Shown piece after piece: positions 24,110-36,700 of a DNA stretch of 64,000 bases (its first letter is position 1; the number at the start of each line of letters is the position of its first letter). Under the pieces are notes generated by a model. That model was not told the origin of the DNA. It saw nothing but the letters and a program-made list of their open reading frames with translations, and made no database searches. The DNA is taken from positions 1,922,001-1,986,000 of the forward strand of contig NC_065901.1 in assembly GCF_905147045.1 (NCBI RefSeq), read 5' to 3'. The translations under genes and the position numbers were made by a program. The stretch is from Nymphalis io (Eukaryota; Arthropoda; Insecta; Lepidoptera; Nymphalidae).

Positions 24110-26999
24110 TTATCCGCTGAACCAATCAGAGGTCATGGAGTTGAAGAATGATGCTGCTCCCGATCTTGCGTTCGCGAAGTTTATTGGCAACGAACTGGTC
24201 ATTAAATCAGATATATCTGATCTAGATTTGTTTGGACTCGCTGAAACGGGTTTCTTCTTAACCTGTGAATGAAAATCAAGTTGTACCATTTTGGAAGAAA
24301 AATTTCAAGATCACACTTATGTTTCTATGCTTACACACTTGTCTGATTAGAAAATTTACTTTTCCTTGAACTGAATAGTTTATTTATCTATCAAATCAAA
24401 AGTCCCATATAATTGTCACATTCCAGCAATAAACATCTGAATTTTACTACACACAGTAACGGCAAAAGCCTCTTCTAATCTTCAGGAGAAATTTGCACCT
24501 TATTCTACTATGGGTTAATAAATATCACTCGAGACATGCAGGTTTCCTCACGAAGTTTCCCATTCATGTTCGAGCACGAGATAAATTATTAGCACAAATT
24601 AAAAGTATATAATATAAACGCAAACAATAGCAGTGGGATCAAACTATATACTATAATGGGATGTTAAACAATGATTGTATTGTTTTGTTTTATAATGTGA
24701 GCTTATGTAACAGGTACGAAGGATAAATATTACAAGTCAATTAATTAGCCCGGTAGAGAAACAAGCGATCACTCTAGGCGTCAGGTAGCAAGATTCAAAA
24801 CCGTTGTTTAATTTTTATAAATTATATAACATTAACTAAAATTAAATTTATTGGCACTGAAATACCTACTCTACCCTAAATCAAGGGCCAGGACCGGCAT
24901 TGTTATAAATACCCTTAACTTTCAAAACCTTCGGAAGATGTTTCAACGGACGTAGATAAAACATATAATTAATATAATTCGGTAATTATCTTAAAAAATC
25001 TACTTAGTGTATACTTAATTGCGTTCATAGCATATATTACGTTATACATATATTACGTTATATGTATATATATATATACATATACAGGTATAGCCTGTAT
25101 TTAAAAGTAAGTGAGTAAGTAACAGCCTGTAAATATCTCACTACTGGGCTAAGGCCTCCTCTCCCTTTTTGCGAAGAAGCTTATTCCACCACGCTGCTCC
25201 AATGCGGGTTAGTGGAATACAAATGTGGCAGAATTTCGATGTAATTAGACACATGCATTCCTCACGATGTTTTCCTTCATCGAAAAGCACGAGATGAATT
25301 ATAAACAGAAATTAAGCACATGAAAATTCAGAGGTGCTTGCCCGTGTTTGAACCCACGTTCATCGGTTAAGATTCACGCGTTCTTACCACTGGGCCATCT
25401 CGATATTTAAAACTTATTGTAAATAGTTATTACAGTATCATAAAATAGATTATATATTGAGAATTTTAGTGAAAATTCTAAATCGTTCTCAATCTGTTAG
25501 CACGTCAAACCATTACTCACATTTTCTGTACGTTCACAGAGCGTAGTTATCAAACGAAGTATCATTCTACAAACAGATTTTAATAATTAAAAATAATATT
25601 TTTAATTAAAACTTTCAGACGTCGTGTTTCTGCTTTAAATTTGTAATGTTTATTTTGTTCTTTTTATTTTAATTTTTGTATTTTATAAAAATGTCTGTTT
25701 ATATAAGTATCGAGAGTTTATTTTTCATAAAATAAATAACATTGAATTGAGTGGAAAAAGATAAATATTTTATATATAAATTAATAATAGTCTGATGTCT
25801 TCCTGGTCGATTTCGCTAACTGCGATACGTTCATAACGAAACTAATAAAATAATAAAACTTCCATAACGCTGCCATCGGTACTTCCAGGCATCAGTTAAC
25901 ATTATAAGACGCTTCATTTTTAAAAGGTTGAATCCTATGAACATTTAGAAAGATATGAAATGCAAAATCATACGAAATTTATAATGATGACATATACTAC
26001 TTTTTTATATTGACATCCCTCATGTTACTAACGAAGTCAAAACGTAAACTTAACTTAACTATTTATTCATTTTTCTATCAAACTTCTAATTTGAAATTAC
26101 ACAATTATATAGTTAATTAATAATTTATATAGTTAAGTATCATATTTTGAGAGAAAAATTCTCTGCATGATATAAAAACCCGTTGGATGACAACAAAAAA
26201 TATTAACTATTTCAGCTAACAATAAATATGGACAGCGTACTAGCTCTTACACGATTCCTCGCTTAATAAATAGCTTAGAAGAAAGAGATAGATAAAGAAG
26301 AACATTAAATATAAGTTGAAGATGTATTATTTAAATCAATTATACAATATATGTATTTAAATCCATAGAGGGAAAGGCACTAAAGATAAACTCGTGGTTT
26401 TTGTAGTGTCATCATTTAATTGTTATTTGGTTGTTTATATTGTTAAATAGTTGAAAAAAAAAATGTATATAACATGTAATCCGGATGACAATACATTTTT
26501 TTTTTATAGAATAGGAAGGCGGACGAGCATATGGGCCACCTGATGCTAAGTGGTCACCAAACGCCCTTAGACATTGGCATTGTAAGAAATGTTAACCATC
26601 GCTTACATCACCAATGCGCCACTAACCTTGGGAACTAAGATGTTATGTCCCTTGTGCCTGTAATTACACTGGCTCACTCACCCTTCAAACCGGAACACAA
26701 CAATACCAAGTACTGCTGTTTTGCGGTAGAATATCTGATGAGTGGGTGGTACCTACCCAGACGAGCTTGCACAAAGCCCTACCACTAGTAAAGTGAGTAT
26801 TATTAATATAACCTACCGGCTTTTCTTGTTTCTTATGCACATTAGCGGGGGTCGCAACGGGCAGTATGGAGAACCAGTGCGTGTCCGCCGCAGCCAATAG
26901 AGTAGCCGCCTTATCTCCCGTACCTCCGGACAGAATCGGTTTAGTCCCGATTATACCGGTTAGTTGACCGTGATGGAGTATCAAGCTGCCGAGGAGGGT
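24110..26999 (-). CDS. COG1: COG1 exons 12 and 13, separated from the rest by transposons
   Basis: Exon 12 (26999-26817) begins TLLGSLILHHG after a TTTCAG acceptor and ends HKKQEKP before GTAGGT. Exon 13 (24262-24110) begins VKKKPVSASP and ends SFFNSMTSDWFSG-stop. Both are phase 0, matching the end of exon 11 (QRVQ). The order mirrors the vertebrate COG1 carboxy end (VQRTSVLFGLV, then a hydrophobic PL..FGLLPLS block, then a Phe/Trp-containing final segment). Intron 12 (26816-24263) holds a SINE B beside the donor and a SINE A. Confidence 0.82.
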
Positions 27000-29900
27000 C
27001 TGAAATTAAAACATAAGGAATTATTTCATCGAATGTATAATTTTGACAAATTATAAAACAATACATAAATCTATAGCGAATTTTTATTTATTTTTTCTTC
27101 ACGCAGTGGAAACCTTCATAAAGGTACCCGGCTCCCATGGGGGGGGGGGGTGGAACTGGGTTACGTGGGATTCTTACTCACTAAAACCACTGCGATGGCC
27201 GTCCTCGGCACGGATCGCAGAGGCTGTGGGATCGTGTTGAAAGAACGCATCCGCGGCCTCTTCCGTGCTGTGCTCCGCTCGTGGCTCGGCGGAGCTTTCC
27301 TCAGGGGAGCAATTCTATAGCCTATTCCAACCAGGAAGCATTGTCTGTTCGTCAACTTTGATATTTTGAATAATCTATGGTTGAATAATCTATCATTGGT
27401 CGAGATCTTGAATAATCTATTATATATGAACTCGTTAGAAAGTAGGGAACAATGTTTTATTATAAATTAAGGTACATAAATACAGTACAGTTGACGTACG
27501 GTGCTATATCGTTTGTGCTATACAAAATAATCCCTAATTCCTTATGAAAGTGTTATTGGAAGTGACTTTTTATTTCATGTTGTTTAATAAGTATTAAAGT
27601 ATATTTGTGCTTGTTTTTAATAATATACAAAGACACAGTATAATAAAAATATTTAAAATACTAAAACAATCACAGTAATTACATTGAAGTGCATACTATT
27701 TGAAGAGAACGCGTAAGTACGCGATATACGCGGCGCTTACGACTTTTTGGGCGCGAGCTATTATCGAAGAGCAAGGTAAATTGAATACGCTGTGTTAACT
27801 CACTAAAGCTTACCTACATTTATTTAAAAGTGAATAGAATGGAGTGTAAACATTGCTTATGCTTATTGAAAGTTGAAGAATCTATTAAATGTACTGCTTG
27901 CTTAAATATATATCATCATGGCTGCGTGGGAATTTCGCTTGCAGATTTTAAAAAGATTCTACCAATGAATAAAGCTAAATGGAAATGTCCAAGTTGTAAA
28001 CAGACCAAAAAAAATAATAATATAAGTCCCATTACACCTAATGTCGCCAACGAAACCAATTTAGATCTTGCACAGCCCTATTCGACCTTGAATACTAAAT
28101 CTATAATAGACCACTTTGATGAACGTTTCACTCATTTAAATTCATCTATTGAATCATTTAAAAGTTTTATAACCAATGAGTTTAAAAAAGTTACCGAAAC
28201 TGTAAACGAATGGACAAAAAAAATTAAGCTCGTTGAATCATCAATTGATATGGTCATGGATCAAGTTAATAATTTTGACAAGGAAGTTACAAAAATACAT
28301 AACATCGAATTGGAGTTAAATGAGCTAAAGAATTCTATGAAAGATTTAAAAGATAGCCATTACAAGAGTGAACAATGGGTTCGACGTTCAAATATCCAAA
28401 TTAGTGGAGTTCCCCAAAAGAAAGGCGAAAACCTTATACAGATAATAAAAGTGCTCGCTGATAAGTGCAATTTCCCTTTGAACCCGGTTACTGACATAGA
28501 CTTTATCACAAGAGTAGCGACTAAGAATGATTCCAATGACATCAGGCCTAAACCAATTATTTTAAAAATGCAAGCTCGTTACAAAAAAGACGATTTTTTG
28601 TCATTGCTTCGAAAATTAAAAACTATAAGAGCTTGCGACATAGGATTTTCAGGAATGCAAAATCAAATTTACGTTAATGATCACCTTTCTACTCGCAATA
28701 AAAGTTTATTCAATGAGGCAAAGCGTAAGTCAAAGGAAAAGGGTTATTTGTTTTGTTGGGTACGTAACTGCACGATTATGGTTAGACGCACAGAAAGCTC
28801 GCCTGTCCTGCACATCACTTCTGAAGATTGTTTAAAAAAAATCGTATAAGTGCGAAATTGTTTTATTTAAAACATAAGTTTCAAGTGTCTAATTTTATTT
28901 TGTTAGTATTTTTTCATGAATTTACTTTTTTAGTTAATGTCCATTTTCATGACTTTTTTAGTTATTATTTTATTGTTAGTGTTGTATATTCTTTTATGAT
29001 TTTATTCGTTTTATCTGAGCAGCGTTCATTGCGGGAATCATTTATTTATGACTTATTAGAAATAGAAACTATGAAGGAATTTTTATTACAGATATGTAAT
29101 ATATACAATTATTATTTGTGTTTTAAGTATTCAACATGTTCTTAAATATTTTTTATCAAAACGTCCGAGGTTTACGGACTAAAACTAATCAATTTTATAA
29201 AAACGTGCTTAATTGCGATTATGACATTATTTGCCTAACAGAAACTTGGCTTTTACCTGGAATCTTTGACAGTGAATTATTTGATGCTCGATATAATGTT
29301 TATCGTAACGACCGTGATTACGAGCAGTTAGAAATGACAAAGGGAGGTGGTACTCTGATAGCGGTCCGTCGCGAAATTGATGTTGATGTGAGAAATGTTC
29401 AGTTGCCTAATTTTCCTAGTGCTGAAGTCACTTATATAAAAATTATAACTAAACGCGGTATTATTAGGAAAATTCTGCATCTTTTTTGTTGTTACTTTCC
29501 ACAGAATAATTCTCAAACGGATTCACAGCTTAATTTTTTTGAATTTATATCTGATTTGATTATAGAAAATTCACAAGATGATATAATTATTACAGGTGAT
29601 TTTAATATACGAGATGCTGTTTGGTCATTAAATAATAATAATTCAATTTATATTTTAAATCCCTCGGAATGTCTCCTTGTACATCAAATATTTGTTTTTA
29701 TGAATTTTACTGGATTACAACAATTAAATTATATTCTTAACTTAAATAACAGGCTCTTAGACTTAGTACTTTCCAATCTGAATTGTAACATATCTCGTGT
29801 GGACCCTTTATCAGAACCTGAAGATGATCATCATCCTTCCCTTTGTATTAAAGTTGATATGAATACCATTGAGCGAAATTTAAATCCAGCTATTCGTGTT

Positions 29901-32900
29901 GTACGTCGCTTTCACAGCGCTGATTATGATAAAATTAATTTTGAATTAGCTAAAGTTAACTGGCAACACGAATTTAAAAACAAAGATATTAGTCAGGCAG
30001 TTGATACGTTCTATCTTATCGTAAATCACATTATAGAGACATTTGTCCCGTCTAAGTGTATAAATGAGATCAATAAATATCCACGCTGGTTTACGCGACC
30101 CTTGATAAAATTAATTAATAAAAAATTAAAATTCCACAAAAAATGGAAAATTTATGGCCAACAAAACGATTATAACAAGTTCTCTGAATTACGACTACAA
30201 TCAAAAAACTTAGAAGGAACGTGTTATAATGAGTTTCTGGAACGAGCAGAGAATAATATTCGTTTTAGCTCAAAACAGTTTTGGTCCTATATAAAGACTA
30301 AAAAAGGTCATACATCTGTACCTAATGTAATGTATTTTAACTCTCAAGTTGGATACAGTGGACACGATATAGCAAATATGTTTAATTCTTATTTTCATTC
30401 AGTTTTTGAGGATAATAGTGGAAATCAAACAATGGATCACTATTCTACTAGCGCAAATCAGACTATCATCAGCTCTATCGAGATTGTTGACAAAAAAGTA
30501 GAACGATATTTATCGAACATAGATACATCCAAGGGTTATGGTCCAGATGGAATACATCCCATTTTCCTAAAAAACTGCAGTAAAGTGTTATGTGTGCCTT
30601 TAACAATGCTTTTCAAAAAATCATTGGACAACGGATTATTACCAACTATTTGGAAAAAATCTTTAATTACGCCGATTTATAAGTCTGGAAATAAAAACTA
30701 TATAAAAAACTATCGCGGTATTTCTAAATTGTCAGTTATTCCAAAACTTTTTGAAAAGATTGTCTATGATACGATATTTCCATTATTAAGGCCTCTACTT
30801 ACCTGTAACCAACATGGTTTTATTAATAAGCGATCCACTGAGTCCAATCTGTGTGAGTTCTTGCATACAGTATTGAGTGCTATGGAAGTTGGTTTCCAGG
30901 TAGATGTCGTATACACTGATTACTCGAAAGCATTTGATAAGATATCGCACAATTTGTTATTACAAAAACTTAACAACATCGGTATACATGGTGACCTTCT
31001 ACGTTGGCTTACATCTTATCTCCGCGAAAGATCTCAAGCCGTTGCTATTAAAGGATATACGTCTAGTTTTATTCCTGTAACATCGGGTGTACCACAAGGT
31101 TCTCACCTTGGCCCTTTACTTTTTAACATTTTTATTAATGACGTAACTAATTGTTTCAAAAATTCTCAAGTTTTATTATACGCTGATGACACTAAAATTT
31201 TTAAGATAATAAAAAATAATCAAGACTGTTTTCATTTACAAGAGGATTTAAATAAATTAGGACAATATTGCATTGCTAATAATTTGCAGCTTAATGTTGA
31301 CAAGTGCTGTGTAATTACATTTTCGAAAAAAAAAGAACAAATAATTTTTGACTATTCCATATTTAATACTAAATTAAAAAGGGTAACCGTGGTGAGAGAC
31401 CTTGGGGTACAACTAGACAACAAACTTATATTCGATAAGCATATTGAGGAAATAGTGATGAAGTCGTATAAAATGCTTGGATTTATCTTTCGGCAAGGGG
31501 CAGATTTTAAAAATATTCATACCTTTGTAATTTTGTACAATGCTTTCGTTAGATCACATTTAGAGTATGCGTTAACTGTTTGGAATCCACAATATGCAAA
31601 ATATGTCAACTTAATTGAAAATATACAAAACAAATTTATCAGGAGGTTGCGATACAAATTTACTTATTCTGACTCTGTTTTTATGCAACTTGAAGAACGT
31701 AGAGAACAAAGAGACCAAATGTTTCTTTACAAAATATTAAATAATTTAATTGATTCTCCATATCTGCTCAGTGAGATTTTATTTAAGTGTCCTCGTTTTA
31801 ACGCTCGCTCTCAGGATACTTTTTCAATACCCATTTATAAAACTAATTATTTCAAAAATTCTTTTATTCTAAGATCTTGTAATAGTCATAATAGAAAATA
31901 CAACCACATTGATCTGTTTAAAAATAGTTTAAGTAAATTTTATAATCTTGTGAAAAATACTTATTAGTAATTAACCATAACCATATTTACGTTAAAATTT
32001 TACTTTGTCATAAATAGTTATATTTTATGTAACATCAAAATTAGTCCACTTCCCTGTTAAAACAGTAGTGGAAACTTAACAGGCATAAGTGTTAAAATAT
32101 GATTATTATATTAAGTTGTAATATACGATATGCTGTATGTTTCCCTAATAAATAAATAAATAAATAAATAAATCAAGAACTGTTTGTGGTACGTAATATA
32201 CCCGAACTAAAAGTTAAGCGCGTTAATACTATCTAAGGTTTTATTTTAACTCCTTCCTTGGAATACCAAGGTGAAGCCTTTCCGAATAATTTACAAAGTA
32301 TAATTAAAAATCCGAGACACCGAGATGGCCCAGTTGTTAGATGCGTGAATCTTAACCGATGATCGTGGGTTCAAACCCGGGCAAGCACCACTAAATTTTC
32401 ATGTGCTTAATTTATATATAATTCATCTCGTAAAGGTCACGGTAAAGGAAAACATCGTGAGGAAACCTGCATGTGTCTAATTTCACTGAAATTCTGCTAC
32501 ATGTGTATTCCATCAACCCCCATTGGAGCAGCGTGGTGGATTAAGCTCCAAACCTTCTCCTCAAAAAAAAGGAGAGGAGGCCTTAGCACAGCAGTGGGAC
32601 ATTCACAGGCTGTTACAGATTACTGAACTAAAAATCTACAAACCTGAACTCTCTGCACTGATCTCTTCAAATTAGTCTGTATATACGGATAAAATACATC
32701 ATAATCGAACGGATCTATCTTCTGTCGCAAAAACTCACAAATATCATGCGACAGCTCCATTGCATTTTTGTTCTCCCTCGGGACCATCAACAAAGTCAAG
32801 TGCCTAACATCCATCAGCAATTGAAGCGCACATCTCTGATTTATATCCGTCTCTTTCTCTTTTATGACTTTGTTGTAATGTGCGAGTGTGATGGAAATAG

Positions 32901-33743
32901 TGTTCTCAATGAATGCTGTATGTATTTCCGATGGTAATGTGTGTGGGACAACTTCGTCCAGTATCCGACTGACTGCGTACAGATATTCTTGGAGTTTTAT
33001 TGAAGGACAAGCCGGCACTTTGATTGTGGATTCTATGGCATTTCCTTCTTCGTCCTTTTCCTCGATTTTAATTACATCCCATTGCTAAAACAAAATTTTG
33101 TTTTTATCAAACTTTTAGATAACCCTGTGATTTAAAAATTAATTACAATGAATACTTTTTCTTTATATAGACGATCAAAAATATTACCAAAAAAAAATCG
33201 TTACGACAAATTCATTCAAATTACATTTCCGATAATTCATAAATCGAACAACTTATCTCACCATCATTAAATAATCAATATTAGCTTCCAAAGTAAATTC
33301 CTGGGGCAGTTCTTCAGTCAGTTCCCTAACTTTTCCATCAACTATATCCAGCCATTTCCCCCAACAAAATAGACAATTCTGCTTCAAAACTCCACAAATA
33401 TCATTCCAACTCTTTAAAGCATCGTCTTTGATACTCAGACCTAATCTCTGTTCCTCTTTAATATAGCACTTGCGTAAGTTATGCATAAGAGCGGTTATCG
33501 CTTGAACAAATCTCGCTGTATATATCGCTGTTGTTTTCCTCTGTAATTCAGTGGACTGAAGGGTTTGTTCTTCGAAACAAGCTTTTATGTAATGCAACAT
33601 GCTGTAAATAGTATACAATTAGGTTTTTTCATAATTTACGCAAACAAACTTCAGTGTAAAAGACATTCTCTTGCAACCCTCATTGATAAGGTAAGATAAA
33701 CTTACAAAAAATGTCAAATAAACTTGGACAAACATACGAAGAA

Positions 33744-33775
<32 letters not shown>

Positions 33776-36700
33776 AATAGTCCTCCAGCCCGATTTCGGC
33801 CACAGCGGTCAATCTCAAAAGAGATTAGCCAACTGCGCAGGAGATATTACAGTGCACAAGTGTGTGCGCAAACCCTCTCACAATCCGATGGGACGGCAAT
33901 CCGACACGACCGGAAAGAGTTCAGGCACAGGACCAACGGCGTTACGTGCTTTCCGAGGCACTGGAGTGTACACACTTTCAACTTCCAGACTCCGGGCTGC
34001 CACTGAGAATTTTCGACAGAAAATCCAAACAACATTTTATTGGCCCGACCTGGGATTTGAACCCAGGACCTACGGATCTGCGGCCACTTGTAGCCACTAG
34101 AACAACGAGGCAGTTACCAAGACTATATATATAATATGAAAATAACTCTTTTTTTTCAATTACGCTTTCGCTGTCAATTTCTCGACGGGCAACCCCAAAA
34201 GTACCTCGATAGTACGTTACCTCTGTATGTATTTATCTGATGTATGTCTTAAATAATCTTCTATTTCATCACTGTCTGTGTAGACTTGATCCGTATCTTC
34301 TTCTTCATCGTACACGTACAGCTTATCTTTCGCACCCCTTCTATCTTTGTATAAATATTCTTTTAAATCTTCTAGAAGCTTCTGCAGTTCATCGTCTAAG
34401 CTTTGGCAGAGTTTCTCCAAGTTAGGCGTAAAGCCGCGATCTTGACGGGACATGCCTTTGAACGAACACTGATGTTTTGATAATCGAATTGAGATAATAT
34501 TTAAAATTCAATTCACCTCCATTTGTAAAAAAAACATTATTTTTAAATCCATTTATTAAAATAATTACGTGCTTAATAAAACAAAAATATGTTATGTACA
34601 TTAGATTCTAACATACAATTTTAATTTATATGATACATAACAAAAAATAATTAAAATTATATGGCTGAAAAATTCTAATTGTTATTCAGCTACTTACCAA
34701 TAATTCAAGCGCTGCAGTGTTTACTGCAGAAAATGCTATCATTGCAGTTCGGAATTAAATAACTGACCAAAAATAATTTTTCACTACGTCATCAAACAAA
34801 TCATGAGATATCAGATATGTATACTTGTAACTATGCTGGCTCACTCAAATCCAAAAACTCAGAAATACAAACACCAATTGTTTGGCAGTAGAATAATTCA
34901 TGAGTGATAATAAAAGTGTTATTCATCTAGAAAATATACACTAACCTTTCATCAAGCCATTCATAACTTTAACGACCTCATTTCTCGATTCAATAACCGT
35001 ATCTCCTATAAGATCCTTCCAGACGAACCAGTTGATATCCGCCTCCTTCTCCACCTCACTGTCCGAAGATACCTTAGTCAGATCGACCAATAGCTGAGTC
35101 TTGAATGTATCGTAGACTTTCTGCCAACGATTGTCTATGATCGCCTTAACTCGGGACGTTAGGAGTGGTTGGAAGTAGTGACGCCATACGTGTACTTCCG
35201 GTATGTCTAATGACTGACATATCGAACTCCAGTTGGGTGGAGATTCTAGAATAAAATATATGAGAACGGAATAATAATATATACTTGCCATTTCAATGAT
35301 AACATTTTTTTGTATTGTTTGGGCTTATCTACACTAAAAATTAAAAAAAAAAAAAATACTTTGCGAAAGTTATTCTGCCTGGCTGTCTCTCTGTTGCGCT
35401 TTCACGGTTAAACCAAATACCGGTGATTTGGTATAAAGCAAGCTTAAACCCTCACAAATGTGAAGTGCGAGCGAAAACTAGTGTTTCCATAAATCCACAA
35501 TAACCAATTAAAAATTTATGTAATATTTCATGATGATCGCTTCAGTAATTAACATACGCTTTTAGACGTAACAAACAAACTAACTTTCGTATTTATAATA
35601 TAATATATACAAGGATGCAAAATTTCTAATCGTTGGTGACTTTTTATTTAATTTTAAGTGCTTGTAAGAGTGAAATGAAATCACAATTGATTTTGTTATA
35701 TAAAAGATAAAAAAAAATCACCAATTTTAAATGTCTCCCGTCTTATTTCCTGTAATACTTTCACTCTCGTGATGTTCTGTAGTAGTGCTTGAACGTTTTC
35801 ATTGATAAACGACTTCACCCAGACGCTCCATTTTTGTACACAGCCCGTTATTTCGTCTTTGGCTAATGGCTGTAATTCTTTATTTGAGGATAACCTAAAA
35901 ATATATAATAAAATAGATGTTTATAGTAGAGTGTTTTTAGCAACCTAACTATGCCCGCCCTCTTCTCAATTGATTGAAATTTCTAAACAGTAAAAGAAAA
36001 AAAATATAAATCAATCAAATTCGTATTTATATATTTATACAGTTATTCGTTCAAAATTGTAAATGCCAGGAAAACAATTACCGGTAACTAGTTACAGCGG
36101 ACGGTAAAAGTTTCAGAGCAGCCGGATCACTATATTGCACTAACTCGAGCAAAGGTTGTGAGTTTGTTCGATACAATTCATTGAGTTTTTCTAATACTGC
36201 ACCTCCTTCATTTTCTGAAACATAAAAATAAATATAAGAATATAAATAATGATGATGAGCTTCGACCGATTTCGGTCACAGCCTGTATTCTCAATGTGCA
36301 TGTCGTGTTATAGTGCAAACGTGTGTGCGCAAACACAAGACATTTTCTACTCCCACACACTATTCAGTAAAAACAAGTGCACCAACGGTTTCATTGGCTA
36401 TTGAGAATTTTTCGAAAGAAAACCCCAATAACTATTTTATTGACCGACCCGGGTTATGCACCCAGGACCTACGAGTCTGAGGAATTTACAGACACAATCA
36501 CAATGAGACAGACAATTCATACATGTAATAATTATATGAAACATTTATTATTTTTAATTTATCTCACCCACAAAACAAGCATAGACAAGTTCCACAGTCT
36601 TCAAAACAATCTTGACACCATTGATAATTTTCTTTTTAATCTGCGCTTTAACATCTCCTTCTAGGATCTTTGCAAGGTCGAATTGTAATGTTGATTTAAG

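Larger units (their letters stand above)
27690..32173 (+). mobile_element. Full-length-looking non-LTR retrotransposon (LINE) with two intact ORFs
   Basis: Contains ORF1 (27830-28849), a 286-base spacer and ORF2 (29136-31967), followed by a short 3' UTR and an AATA microsatellite tail at about 32148-32173. It lies antisense in COG1 intron 11. The 5' edge is uncertain; GC-rich sequence at 27710-27790 may be its 5' UTR. An ORF1 with a PHD-like finger and an FP25K-like region, plus an endonuclease-RT ORF2 and a short-repeat tail, points to the CR1/Jockey group; I cannot name the clade. No target duplication was found. Intact frames suggest a recent insertion. Confidence 0.88.

Noticed and set aside
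28828..29145. 105-codon frame between the LINE ORFs as an independent protein
   Set aside because: Hydrophobic, AT-driven composition with no ATG early in the frame. Kept only as part of the frameshift observation.
33711..34134. Open frames of 129 and 90 codons on the + strand
   Set aside because: They lie wholly within a SINE C and its microsatellite tail in COG1 intron 9.
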